Of a stretch of DNA of 64,000 nt, positions 12,475 to 24,367 are shown in pieces (the stretch's first letter is position 1; every line of letters starts with the position of its first letter). Location: positions 35,356,906 through 35,420,905 of the forward strand of contig OX463818.1 in NCBI GenBank assembly GCA_949825045.1, read 5' to 3'. The DNA comes from Argyresthia goedartella. Its lineage: Eukaryota; Arthropoda; Insecta; Lepidoptera; Argyresthiidae. Position numbers and translations under genes: made by a program. The notes under the pieces are model-generated. The model had not been told where the DNA came from and made no database searches. It saw only the letters and a list, made by a program, of their open reading frames with translations.

Positions 12475-12663
12475 CGTGGGGACAAATGTTCTTATGCCAG
12501 CCGTGGGGACAAATGTTCTTATGCCAGCCGTGGGGACAAATGTTCTTATGCCAGCCGTGGGGACAAATGTTCTTATGCCAGCCGTGGGGACAAATGTTCT
12601 TATGCCAGCCGTGGGGACAAATGTTCTTATGCCAGCCGTGGGGACAAATGTTCTTATGCCAGC
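12475..12663. repeat. 27-bp tandem repeat, seven identical units
   Basis: Seven units of 27 bp (CGTGGGGACAAATG followed by TTCTTATGCCAGC) run without a mismatch. Because 27 is a multiple of three and the unit lacks stops in several frames, all three plus frames and one minus frame stay open across it. Frames of 76-116 codons result, with 9-residue repeats such as RGDKCSYAS or GTNVLMPAV. No reason to prefer any frame is visible, so I treat it as a minisatellite. Confidence 0.95.
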
Positions 12664-12671
12664 CTGTGTGG

Positions 12672-12800
12672 GAAAGTTTTTTTTATTATTTATTGCACAC
12701 AAATAACACGATATAGGTACATCTAAATAGTGTACAAAGGCGCGCTTATCTCTAGCAAGAGATCTCTTCCAGCAAACCAAGTCAGGATGGGAAAGGTTGG
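12672..12800 (-). mobile_element. Non-LTR retrotransposon 3' end fragment
   Basis: TTTATTGCACACAAATA, then TAGTGTACAAAGGCG, CTTATCTCTAGCAAGAGATC and TCTTCCAGCAAACCAA match what I remember as the reverse-oriented 3' end of a common lepidopteran LINE. No reverse-transcriptase sequence remains. The 27-bp array sits right beside its 3' terminus. Confidence 0.55.
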
Positions 12801-13403
12801 TCTCTGAGCACGGGTATACATATACATAGACCTATGCAGGTGTACAAAAAAAAACTAATTATAATGTACCTTGTACTTACATACATTAATTACACTACAT
12901 ACACAATATATACATCCTAAATATAAATAAATATATTAATAATACTACCTATAATTCTAAAGAGATATTAACTGCTTCTTCACGCGTCTTTTAAATATAT
13001 TGAGAGTAGGACTGATCCTGTACAAAATTAAGGTTACTTTACTCACTTTAATGCATACTTTATTCCACAAAACAATACATTAAAGACTGAAAAATCAGTT
13101 CATTAATTGATTGATCGAGGACTACAAACAGTTTCGGTTGGACCTTTCACAACGACGCGTACACCATTTATTATGCTGTGGTGCAGACACAGATTAACAA
13201 AAGTACCAGAAAAACTTTGTACCATTGTAGGGTCAAACGATGTGAACTTGGGCGGCTACGATGAAACTACGCAACTGATTTATAATCTTCACTACTAGAC
13301 AACGCACACCGCACTACAGCTACCATCATTTCAATCATGAGAAGAAACTTACACACAGACACTATTATAAGTAAATGGTGCCTTTAAAAGTGGGACCTTT
13401 TCG
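12801..13403. other. AT-rich interval, no gene seen
   Basis: The interval contains stretches of ATATAAATAAATATA-type sequence at 12900-12960. The 63-codon frame at 13107-13298 has no recognisable features. Confidence 0.4.
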
Positions 13404-13790
13404 TTTTTAGGGTGCCAAAAGGGTAAGACGGGACTCTATTACTAAGAATCCGCTGTCCGCCTGTCTGTCTGTCCGTCTGTCACCAGGCTGTATCTCATGA
13501 ACCGTGATAGTTAGACAGTTGAAATTTTCACAGATGATGTATTTCTGTTGCCGCCATAACAACAAATACTAAAAAACCGAGAAAAATATATTTTATTTAT
13601 CTGTAAGCCACATACAAACTTATGAATGCACCTGGAACGTAATGGAGTATGATAGTAGCCGCACCGATAACTTTGTAAACAACATTTTGCTATGTAAAAT
13701 CAAAACTATTCACTCCACACCATCCCTACCAATGTAAGGTGGAACGAAACCCTTCGTGCGCGAGTTCGACTCGCACTTGACAGGTTTTAT
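13404..13790 (+). repeat. Lepidopteran 'GGGT...CTGTC' dispersed repeat, copy 1
   Basis: This is a decayed copy of the repeat seen more fully at 43604-44028. Shared markers are the GTCTGTCTGTCCGTCTGTCA tract, CACCAGGCTGTATCTCA, GTTGAAATTTTCACAGA, ATGTATTTCTGTTGCCGC and the end CTTCGTGCGCGAG with GACTCGCACTTGAC. The family is very common in moth and butterfly genomes (from memory). Fragments in reverse orientation lie at 18436-18525 and 41827-41880. Confidence 0.8.
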
Positions 13791-14304
13791 TTATTTAATG
13801 ATATAGTACAGTCTAGCTAGAATGGTACTCAAATTAAGTGATGCCTTGATGGAAAACTGGCGCTGTCAATTTCAGATCGTGATAGAGAGACAACATGATT
13901 TTGAGTGACCTTCAAACTTTGAGTTTTCGTTCGTGCATCGGGGCTGGTGCGCTCTTTGGAAAAACGCGCATACGTTTGAGCGACAAAAAGCAAGGTTTCG
14001 CCAAAGCAAGTTAAGCGCCAAGGCGAGTTTATCTCGCGACGCTCAATCTGGCTATGTTTGCTTGCAATCTGCAGCAGCCTGTGAGTGTTTACACCCTGTA
14101 TCAGTGTTGTTTGTTTAATATCTAAAGTGTCTACTATGTAATACTAATGGTGCGTGCGTCGGTCCGCAGCCCACTGGGTCCCGGCGGGAGGTAGGCGCCG
14201 TGACGCGCGCTTAGAATTCCTTCCGCGTTGCAGTACATACCATACTGTAGCCCGCATACTTGCTCGTTATGATATCCTGGTACTTACTTTCTTTTTACAC
14301 GTGT
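13791..14304. other. Mixed interval, no gene assigned
   Basis: GC content rises from about 13920. A 61-codon plus frame (13933-14118) has no recognisable domain. Confidence 0.35.
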
Positions 14305-14462
14305 TATAAGGCTTTGTTCTCACTACGGCGACAGTAAGCGGGCCGGCGGAGTGAGCAGAACGATTAAAAGCGCCGCTAACTAGCGATGTGTCCGAATTTA
14401 AATGTAAAGAAACAGTGTCGGCCGCTCCTGGCTGGGCTGAGCAGTGTGAACATAGCCTTATA
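14305..14462. mobile_element. MITE with about 20-bp terminal inverted repeats
   Basis: The left end TATAAGGCTTTGTTCTCACT and the reverse complement of the right end TATAAGGCTATGTTCACACT differ at two positions. The 118-bp interior is GC-rich and non-coding. The element lies just upstream of the possible coding start at 14574. The target duplication is not clear. Confidence 0.65.
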
Positions 14463-14573
14463 GGCTACGACAGTGTTTTTAACGAGTGGATCGCGACACC
14501 CGGTCGCGAAGCCTCGGAAAAAAAAAAATGACATCGGTTTTATCTCTGGCCGCAATTATCAAGATTTTACAAA

Positions 14574-14583
14574 ATGGCGGAAG
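14574..14583 (+). CDS. Candidate 5' coding exon (Met-Ala-Glu) with splice donor
   Basis: ACAAAATGGCGGAAG is followed directly by GTAAGTGTG. The start has a favourable insect context (AAA before ATG, G after it) and would encode Met-Ala-Glu plus one base, ending at a near-perfect donor at 14584. The upstream 14130-14560 is GC-richer than its surroundings, as expected for a promoter and 5' UTR. No downstream exon can be recognised, and a motif of this length can occur by chance. This is the best host-gene hint in the first half of the window but is weak. Confidence 0.2.
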
Positions 14584-14826
14584 GTAAGTGTGTCAGTTTC
14601 CATACAATAAATCCATACAAAAATGCTCAAACCCTTTTTCATAGGTCTTGTAGGTTGCTCTTTACTCGACATCCTGCAATTATAAAATTAATTGAGTGCT
14701 CGATATTCTGCTTGTGGAACATGTGAAAAAGGGACAAGAATCTCTTAAATGTCAAAAGTACTTTTAGTAATTTTCTCGCGGGACGTTAACAAACATCCAT
14801 CCATATGACATCCGATTGCTGAATTG

Positions 14827-15559
14827 GGCACATCATGATGTGCCGCGCCATATTAAGATATGGCGGCGTTTAATGATATACGCTGTTGTTTATGGGGCAC
14901 ATCACGATGTGCCCAAACCAAAATAGGGCAGGTCGATGAGAACCACACGTTTGTCGATATTCCCAGTAAATGAATGCTTCGCCACATCATGATATTGTAA
15001 CGATACTACATGTTATTTTCTGCTATAACCTCCGATACCCCAAGAATAGATAGGTAATGCCACAATATGACCAAAAGATAAAAAGTCACATCGTAAAATT
15101 GTTAAAATTTTAAGAATAAGCAAATCTATTCCATTTTTACAATGAGTTTTTTGTTGTTCCACGTATGCATCTAGCCTATTACTGTATACTTTTAAAAATA
15201 TTTATCCATAAATATTTTTAATAGTTTATAAACCAAATCAAGAAAAGTTGGATGACCATCACACCGAAGTCGGTGGACTACTATTGGGTATCCGAGTATG
15301 ATATTTTAGAGAATTTTATTATCCTCATTATTAAATGTTATTTTTCTTTGCATACGCTTCGCTCCGCCCCGCTTCGCTACGATCCGGTTTTGCTTCTTCT
15401 AAGTTCCAATCTAACCATAAACACAACTTGGCCACAATAACCTATTCTAGCCAAGTTTGGCTTTTTATTACTTTCAGTCGCAAGCTCGCTCCGCTGGTTG
15501 CACATGCACACAAGAAATGCCGCCACATCATGATATGCCGAGGCACATCATGATGTGCC
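14827..15559. repeat. Cluster of CACATCATGATGTG palindromes
   Basis: GGCACATCATGATGTGCC, a perfect 18-bp palindrome, occurs at 14827-14844 and 15542-15559. Near copies are at 14895-14914 (two central mismatches), 14981-14997 and 15522-15539. CCATATTAAGATATGG at about 14848 is a further near palindrome. The two perfect copies could mark the ends of a 733-bp element, or the palindromes may be subterminal repeats of one. Confidence 0.7.
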
Positions 15560-18435
15560 GAATTTGACGATCGGCCGCTGACATTTATATCCCCAAACTT
15601 TCACGTTTATAGATTATTAGGATATAAAAGGCGCCAGACGCATGCTGCTACATGCTGCTACCGCCCCGCCGGCCGGCACTGAGCATCTTGTAGTAAATAA
15701 TATTTAAAATTAACTCCCCCAACTGTGCCTCAGCGACCCCGAATGGGAAAAATCGTGACGATTCGTTTTCATTGTTTATTTGACTGCCCTCATGTGATTG
15801 AATGAAATGGTGTCACTCATAACTTTTTACGCTGAGTAGCAGAAACTTAAATAGTGTTGTTATCCGGGGAAAGGAGTCACAGGGGACTCTCATTTCTTGT
15901 TATGTGGCCACAAATTGTACCTACTTTAATTATAACGTATTAGGAAGTGCTTCCTTTAAAAAAAGAAAACCGGAAGCATCTAAAATCGAAATCGGGAAGG
16001 AGATAAAAGCGGCTTTTTTAACATTACCTTTTTGAGAGTGAGGGGCCATTTGTCGCCCCGCGTGAAGGACATGCTTGAGGGTTAAGTGCACTTCTGTGCC
16101 CCTAGTACATCACTTCTCATAAAGTGCGTATTGGTTTAAATTACAAGTAAACAATAAGAGGTTGTACTGGTTCAATTCTAGACATATCAGACTCATTGTC
16201 AGTTGTAAGACTGGATGTTTCACTATCACTGCCGCCAACATTTATAATAAGTTGTTCAATTTCTCTTTTTATCAGCAAAGAAATATTGAGAAGAGTAGTG
16301 AGACACTCGTGTTTATATATTTTTATAGAAACTATAAATTATACAGTTTAAAATGCATGTAGGTGACGTTCCGATAAATATATTTGAAGTTTATGTAGTT
16401 TACACCAGAAATAACCTTTTTACAACCACATTATGTCCCAGCGAATCAACAACAGTACCGCATAATCCGCCGCAGACATTGCTGACTAATCTAATAGCCG
16501 GTAGAAAATACTTATTCAAAATGGAAACACGGAAAAGAGGGTGACTGGTCATAATGAAAACAAATGACAGAATATCACTTGCGCCGCGTAAAAAATTCAA
16601 ATCATGACGTACGAAAATAGCAACACATAATATAATGTTGTTATTTTGAGAATCTAGATTTCATTTTCAGTTTTCGCGGATTCGTGTCGCGTTCTTGTTG
16701 AATAATGCACAGACGAATTTAAAATGACATCCGTCACACAACAGCTGTTTGAGATTGACCGTTTATAAGTTCTTTGAAGTTTTACTTTCTTGAAAGTTTG
16801 TTAAATAGGTCTATAAAAATAGAGTTTCTCAAATAACATCCATTTTCATTTTAACACTTCAAATAGCAGTTTTTATAGGAAGTAAGTAATCATAAATTAG
16901 GCCCAAGTGTAATTTTAAGCAACAGGAGTAAAAGTACCAGGACAACAGAGATCACTAAAAGGTTATAATTTACAGCTTCACCTAATGGAAGGCAACCATT
17001 AGGCGCATCACTTTGCTCTTTATGTCCTGTTTCAATGGCTGAACACAACTTGGTAGCCAGGTGTTTTCAAATTGGATAAGAAGGGGGGATCTGTAAATTA
17101 TTCAATAGAGTGCCATGTTTTGACGTTTATGTAAGTAACGTTGAATATTAGCAACAATGTTGACATTGAATATCTTATGTAAATGTTCCATGCAACAAAC
17201 AAACACGTCATCATGCTAATCGGTTTGACTAACAAAACGCGAAATCGGCCTCAAAGAAAACTGATAGGTTATGACGTGGCGGGCGACACTCTAGAACCGT
17301 CGAAATTGTTTACTGCAAAGCTAAAAAGATAGGTAATCACATTTTTCTATACTGTAGAACTGATGCAAGGATCTAAGACACAGATTTACGTTACCAGATG
17401 ACCAGTATGAAGCTGTAACTATAACTCTCCATAGCGTATGAAGATGATGACGGAAATGACGACGGAGTTGAGAACATCCTAAAAGTAAAACTTATCCACT
17501 TGAACACAATGTCGCCCCTCGCCACACAATTCCAAAACATACAATTAATAAAAAAGCATAAAACGCAATTTGGCAGTTTAACCCTTCGTGTTCTCGATGA
17601 AATTACTTCTATGAATTAACCCTTCCGCAGGCCTGAGTGCAGGTCCCCGCTCTGGCATCATGTCGTGATGAATTGCGTCTCCTTGATCAGGAAAGGGTTG
17701 ATTGTGTGATGTTTTCTATTTTATTATGTTTGTTGAATGCATTTGTGTATAGTTGTTTTGGGTTAGAACTTGTATTCGGTGTATTAAGGTTTCATTTGGT
17801 GAATATGGTGTAAAAAGTGATAATGCATCATTCGTAACCAGCCAGACTGTATACCGACTTTATTATTAATATGGGATGTTGAGAATGCGATATGTGTACG
17901 CCAGATCTTGTAGTATATAATAGATGCATGCATCTTGTATGGAGAGAAGGAGTGAGGATCTGGGGATATGTAGATTTCAAGGCATTTTCAGTAAGAATAA
18001 GTGAAATCTAAGATCGTGAAAATGAAGATATCCGATGTAAAATGATAATGTGTACTTTAAATTTCCTGTATCTGACTAACATTGGAAAATATTTGTGTAA
18101 AACATCGATGAACCTGTTTTGTGATCCTACTGCAGTATCAGCGAGTATGTCTTCAAGAAGTGGTATCCGCTCTGCGCGCAAATAATTTGTTGCTCGCAGC
18201 CCTAGCGGCGACCGGTAGAGAGAGGCCTCCAGGGATGATGCTCGAGGTACCATTTGGCAAGTGGATGTAGGGTTGCCACTTTTTACCCAACTGCTCAACT
18301 AGGAGGGTAATGTTTTTCGAGCGTTTGTATGTAGGTATGTATGTTTTTTATGACCATTGACCATGCTGTTGGATTCGTCCCAGTTGTGGGAGTCACATAG
18401 GCCATGTAATTTTAGTGAAAAGTCAATATGTTCGA
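15560..18435. other. Interval with no recognised gene or repeat
   Basis: Frames of 63-96 codons occur (16162, 16353, 18008) without domain signatures. The composition is AT-rich with moderate-GC patches near 15650-15680 and 17270-17300. I see no tRNA, SINE or clear inverted repeat here. Confidence 0.4.
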
Positions 18436-18525
18436 TTTTTAGATCGCAAAATGTTGTTTACAAAGTAATTGGTGCGGCTAATTTCAAGCTCCACGCACGA
18501 AATTAGTTGCATTCATAAGTTAAAC
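18436..18525 (-). repeat. Fragment of the 'CTGTC' dispersed repeat, reverse orientation
   Basis: Read on the minus strand, CTTATGAATGCA, GCCGCACCAATTACTTTGTA and CATTTTGCGAT match 13620-13700. The rest of that family is not recognisable on either side. Confidence 0.5.
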
Positions 18526-18623
18526 TGAAAATGCTATCAGGTTGTTGCCTTTAAAATAAATCCACTGGTTACTACCTAGCATACCTATATGTTTTGTTTA
18601 CAGAAATTACTGCCTTCGTAGAT

Positions 18624-18835
18624 TAGGCCCTCCGCACATGGGGCAAGGCGACGGGGAAGACGCGACTCAAAGCCCTCTTAAGTATGGCGATTCACGTATG
18701 CAACTGCATTTGAGATCCATGCATTTTTTTTTAAAGCTGTTTTATATGGGCATAGGACTTGCGTCGCAGTCGCGTCGCATTCGCGTCGCCGTCGCGTCGC
18801 AGTCGCGTGCCGTACCCCACGTAGGGATGTCCTCA
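18624..18835. repeat. GC-rich repeat with four 11-bp GCGTCGC units
   Basis: At about 18762-18805 the 11-bp unit GCGTCGCAGTC is repeated four times with changes in its last four bases. The preceding GGCCCTCCGCACATGGGGC resembles ends of a common lepidopteran repeat. No coding sequence is evident; the 74-codon frame crossing it is not distinctive. Confidence 0.45.
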
Positions 18836-19552
18836 TGGTTATATTATAAGGTTTTATTTTGAACGGGCTTCTTCGGTTAAATTGTAGGGTTGTTAGCGTT
18901 AGTACAATGAAATTTGTAATATGTTCTTCCCTGAAAGAAATATTAACATTTTGTTGTGCCGAATTTAAGTTTTGAATGCGAAAATATCGAAAATTTGTGC
19001 TATTATTATATCAGATTATCACACATCTGTCCATCAAAACGTCATTCCAGTGCCAACCCTACAAAGTGGAGGGAAAGAGAGCAAACGTCCCTTGTTTTGA
19101 CTCCGGCGCTTCCCGCTTATAAATCACACGCCTAATGTACTGAGATGACAAACCAGCGCCCTCTTTACTTTACTTTTTTTTAAACGACGTAAGTCGCAAG
19201 TATTGTGAAAACTTTAACATGGCAAAAAAAACCGTAAATACAAAAGATTTTAAGTCGAGTTTTGGTTGTATGGGGTATGGGTAGAACGGATTAAGGCATG
19301 GCATTTTCTTCGCTGAATTTGGTAATATAATATAACTTGTAATACGGCGCAGTAGGGTGCAGAATTGGTTGCAGTGAAGGGTGTAGTGATAGGTCCGGTA
19401 CAGTAATCCACATGAAAGCTTTCGGATTAGTGTTTGATGACGTCATTATTTTTCAAATGATCGTGTCGCGATTTTGTGATCTCCTAGTAATCATGATAGG
19501 GGACAGGGTGTTTTTTTTTAAAAAAAACATCTATATATATATATATATATAC

Positions 19553-19584
<32 letters not shown>

Positions 19585-20904
19585 TTTAATGAAAATAATA
19601 ATAGTGTCGGTATGTCACTGTCTCTTAAGTATTGTGTTTATTTATTTATTTATTTATTTTAATTAGGTCTACTAACAATTTATGCACTAGTTACATAAAA
19701 CGGGTGACGGTGATATGGGAAAAGGAGTGACGCTAACTTTGTTTGTTTATTCCAAGGTCAATAAAAGGTTACATGAAAACTTTAACGCAAGGCGAGCTTT
19801 TCTCTAAGAGATGCATAAAGCTACAGAATTCCGTCCATGCAAACGCAGAAAATGGTGATCCAGCAGCAGGATTATTGTAGTCTATTATTCGACTACACGG
19901 TACAACACGAGCGCCAACTAAATCAAAAACACAATTACCAAATAATAGATATTCATGAATTCGTAAATCTCGGTCTGAAATCGCATGGGACGACCATTCT
20001 TTGCTTATTCCTAAAACTATCTTAACGCAATACCACACCTATTACTAAACCATAAGGGTTTTTAAAACTGCACTGTATATCTTTGTCAGTGGGTCCCTTA
20101 GAAAGGGTCCCTTGTTTCAATTTTCCAGCCCACTGGTCCCGATCTGAGCGATGACGCTGAGGTCTGAAAGTACGCAGATGTAAGCGAAATCAAGGCGTCG
20201 CGTCGTCGTCAGCGACGCTAATTATATTGTTACTGAGTCATCAAACACGCGCACGAGACTTTCAGAGTTTCAGAAATCCAGAATACCAAATTTTTAAACC
20301 TGTTTGCATTGGTAAAAAAATAAGTGCTAATAAAAAGCATATCTAAAAACTTATTTGCGATTAAAAGTAAACTAAAACGCCTACAACGTTAAAATAAATG
20401 TAGCCCATGAATGTCTCCACCGGGGGGCACAGGCTTTTACCCGGTAACGAGTAATATAAAACCATACTCCACTACGCGGACTACGCCACTCCATTATTAG
20501 CGGAAAATAAATATATATTTAGGTATCCAAATGAGCAGTACGAAATGATAGCTACAAAGCGACATACATATGTTATCCATTTCCATCATCAGAACACTAA
20601 CACAATCAAACTTCAAAAGGTCCGACATTCTCATCAATCACTAAAATCGCACATACCTACCTCGATGTTAGATATACCACAGCACTTAGTTAATTGTGCA
20701 AACGTGCCAAAACACAGCGACATATGTTACGTGCTGTAATAGTACGGACAGACAGACGGACGATCCGTATTGTGTTGTAGGTATGCAGCTATAGTTGAAC
20801 GATGTGATGACTAGATTAGTGAGTGAGATTGACGGAAGGGGTGAAAGATAAGTATTTAATATTGATTGACTACGTAGAGAAGAGACAGTACGAGTATTAC
20901 GCCC
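18836..20904. other. Interval with microsatellites, no gene seen
   Basis: Apart from the TA tract at 19532-19585 and a TTTA tract at 19640-19665, nothing is recognised. The 89-codon minus frame at 19769-20038 lacks domain features. A TGACGTCA palindrome lies near 19438. Confidence 0.4.
19532..19585. repeat. TA dinucleotide microsatellite
   Basis: About 27 TA units, interrupted once by ACATATGT, preceded by T9 and A8 tracts. Confidence 0.95.
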
Positions 20905-21103
20905 ATTTGCACAAAACGTAAGTTAGGCTTGTACTAGGTAAGATTCACTTAATTCTAAGAACAGCCTAGCTAAAAAAATAAGATTGCATTGACAGATTGG
21001 ACTTAGGAATGGCTTAGGGTTAGTGCAATCTTTTTTTTTTTGCTAGGAGCAGCCTAAACAAGTTAGGAAAGAACTTAGGCGATTCTTATGTTTAGTGCAA
21101 ACA
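20905..21103. mobile_element. MITE with imperfect long inverted repeats
   Basis: The left end TTTGCACAAAACGTAAGTTA matches the reverse complement of the right end TTTGCACTAAACATAAGAAT. The motifs CAGCCTAGC and AAGATTGCA are also repeated inversely inside, giving nearly 200 bp of foldback potential. It is non-coding; a T11 tract lies in the right half. Confidence 0.65.
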
Positions 21104-22906
21104 AGTGTTAGAAAATTTGCAATCTGATATGTCTCTGATAGTAATGCCGCTCGAAAATTTCGTGTAGCTATGTAATCAGTTATTACTGACTATGATCAAA
21201 ATACTATACTATTATACTAATACCAAAATTATTTCGGCTTCGAGGTCCCTCGAACTTAACAGTTCTCGAAACATCTTAACTAACCATCTAATCTAACCTA
21301 CCGAAAACTTGAAGAACATGTGGGGTAAAAACCACAAAAAAATAAACTCCTGTTCAGCACTTGTTTTAAAAACAAAATTGTGGTTAAACTATCTGTAACA
21401 TTATTTGTAGTGACACGGATGAAGTTACATCCGCATTTTATGGTTTGTCTCATCACTAAAATCGAACACGCCCAAATTCAGAAAAATAAAACATAACCAC
21501 ACACCTCTTCCATCCCTTATTTCCCTGGTCTCTCATCCCATCAGTCCAGCAGGGCTCGGTAATCCCGTGCATTACTCCAGGGACCTGTAACCTGACCTGC
21601 TTGATGGCAAAGCAGATAAATTCCGTGTGGAATAACAATTTGTTACTGCATTTACAATACGGCGCCGTTTGGGGATGTTCGAATGAAGACTGTAGTAATT
21701 TGTAGCGAAATTATAATGTCGAAAAACATTTTCAATCGCAATTTCAACGTAGAGCAATCGTTTTTTTTTCAAAGTTCAATTCAAAGCTTTATTTGTAAAA
21801 CATAGGTACATAAGAAAGATCTTAAGAATACATTCAAAGTATCTCTGCGTTTGGCGCAATGGCAAACAAATATTATATTTATTGAGCATCACTAAAATCA
21901 GCCGTATAATCCAGGTAGTTATTAACCATTTTAGAAATTGCATTTGGATTTTACATAATTAATCTGATTATTTAAGACTTTGATTGTCTATCTGTGGTAA
22001 CTTGAATATATTGTGTAACTGGTTCATATCTTTCAATATCCTTGAAAACAAATAATATATTTTTTTAAATCAAAAAGACGGATATTGTCCATCCCCTCTA
22101 AATCCTTATAGAGTTAAATAGCTATTTTATACTTATACTATAAGAGTTCCGCCCCATTCACGGAATATCTTTCGTATAAATAATCTTAATGGAACAAAAA
22201 CGCAAGTGGTTAACGACTGTGTGATGGACCATAACTATCTGGTTTACTCTAGTTATGCAAACATTTCTTGATAAATTATTTTTCGCAAAATATCCGACCA
22301 TTAGTACTCAGGTTACAATAACAATAAATCATCCTGATCTTACTACCTGAGGAATCTATTGTAAACTGATGTCATACATAAGATTTTACAGACTGTATAA
22401 TATTCCCAGTGAGATCCGTAGAAAAGTAAAGTTGGTATCAATTTACGCATCAAACTCTAGCCCACACACACACACACAAACATCACATCAACGTTCAGAC
22501 CACTCGTAAACCCTTTTCGTATCTTACCTTACAGTAGCCATATCAATCACCCAAGGACCTTGTGCCGTAAGCCGTAATGGCTATATTGCAATACATACCA
22601 TAGTGAGATCCGTAGTATTAGGTTGCAGGGTAACACTTACCTGTAAAGATAAAGGGAAAAGTAATTTATTATGAAGTTATTGGAATGGCTATTTATAGTA
22701 AACAAGCTGTGATCGGACCAAATGGAAAACTGTACTGCCCTGCTTGGGGGTAACACAGGACAAGATGATAATGATGCTCCTGATTTTATTGATTGCCCTG
22801 TTAAGTTACTGGCATTTTACGTGTTTTAAATTAATTTAATTTAATTTTCATATGCCATAGGCAGAAAATAATCAAGTGAAATGCAATGAATCTACTGCCC
22901 AGCCCA
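21104..22906. other. Interval with no recognised gene
   Basis: 21776-21880 (CAAAGCTTTATTTGT and following) resembles a reversed non-LTR 3' end like the one at 5131. A CA repeat of about seven units lies near 22457. No coding signature was seen. Confidence 0.4.
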
Positions 22907-23038
22907 CCAAAGTAAACTTGGCACCCGCGAGGAATGCGAATTCCCGTCCCTCTCTCGCTCGCTCCCGCCCTCGACGCGAAAGTAGGACAGTGACGGACGC
23001 TATGACGTCATCAGAGTGAGGTGCCAAGTTTACTTTGG
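22907..23038. mobile_element. MITE with perfect 19-bp terminal inverted repeats
   Basis: CCAAAGTAAACTTGGCACC (22907-22925) and its exact reverse complement (23020-23038) bound a 94-bp GC-rich core. The core carries CTCTCTCGCTCGCTCCCGCC and the palindrome TGACGTCA. A second, end-eroded copy in opposite orientation is at 25316-25422. It has no coding capacity, and a target duplication is not evident. Confidence 0.85.
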
Positions 23039-23505
23039 CTTCGCTGTCAAAAAAAATCATGCGATCGTTCTCTCTCGGGAAATGACCTCACGAAACGGCC
23101 AAGCCACATATTTTGACTAAGGTGTGGAGTTTGTAGAGTAAGGGCGTGTAGAGTTAGAAGCTTGGCTCTGCATGAGATCTGATAACTTTTTGACAATGCG
23201 AGCCATATGGTCTCGTCTTGGCAACATTTTACATGAAAATGTTTTTGGTGGGATTTCACTTCTTTTTGTAAGTGCCCAAGACATTTTTTTTATGTTGTTC
23301 ATTTTGTCTTTCTTTTTTTGGGGTGTATTTCTTGCACATCAGAGGTGACTTTTTTCTCTGATGATCTTTGCCTTTTTCCGATTCGTAATATATGTTTGTG
23401 AAATCGGGAATCAGCATTGTCATTTCTGTTTTATACTTGACTCTTCGATTGTGGTCCAAGTTGAAGCCACCTAATTGTCATCTATCGATCAGTGGCATAC
23501 GATAG

Positions 23506-24367
23506 GATACCCAGCAATGTATCACGGCCTCTAGTGCACCGCACTCGTGATACCCAGCAATGTATCACGGCCTCTAGTGCACCGCACTCGTGATACCCAG
23601 CAATGTATCACGGCCTCTAGTGCACCGCACTCGTGATACCCAGCAATGTATCACGGCCTCTAGTGCACCGCACTCGTGATACCCAGCAATGTATCACGGC
23701 CTCTAGTGCACCGCACTCGTGATACCCAGCAATGTATCACGGCCTCTAGTGCACCGCACTCGTGATACCCAGCAATGTATCACGGCCTCTAGTGCACCGC
23801 ACTCGAGATACCCAGCAATGTATCACGGCCTCTAGTGCACCGCACTCGTGATACCCAGCAATGTATCACTGGCCTCTAGTGCACCGCACTCGTGATACCC
23901 AGCAATGTATCACGGCCTCTAGTGCACCGCACTCGTGATACCCAGCAATGTATCACGGCCTCTAGTGCACCGCACTCGTGATACCCAGCAATGTATCACG
24001 GCCTCTAGTGCACCGCACTCGTGATACCCAGCAATGTATCACGGCCTCTAGTGCACCGCACTCGTGATACCCAGCAATGTATCACGGCCTCTAGTGCACC
24101 GCACTCGAGATACCCAGCAATGTATCACGGCCTCTAGTGCACCGCACTCGTGATACCCAGCAATGTATCACTGGCCTCTAGTGCACCGCACTCGTGATAC
24201 CCAGCAATGTATCACGGCCTCTAGTGCACCGCACTCGTGATACCCAGCAATGTATCACGGCCTCTAGTGCACCGCACTCGTGATACCCAGCAATGTATCA
24301 CGGCCTCTAGTGCACCGCACTCGTGATACCCAGCAATGTATCACGGCCTCTAGTGCACCGCACTCGT
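23506..24367. repeat. 43-bp tandem array, exactly 20 units
   Basis: The unit starts GATACCCAGCAATGTATCAC and ends GCACTCGT. The 862 bp equal 20 x 43 plus two single-base insertions (ATCACTGGCC near 23869 and 24171). A GAGATAC variant precedes each insertion (23801 and 24103). Both marker pairs are 302 bp apart, which is seven units plus the inserted base, so a seven-unit block was duplicated. Each unit contains the inverted arms GTATCAC and GTGATAC. Confidence 0.98.

Noticed and set aside
12466..12780. Repeat-peptide frames (RGDKCSYAS, GTNVLMPAV, GIRTFVPTA)
   Set aside because: Four frames are open equally across a perfect 27-bp repeat; nothing singles out one, and no start or promoter evidence exists.
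23506..24367. CRISPR-like array
   Set aside because: The repeats are directly adjacent without unique spacers, and the sequence is from an animal genome.
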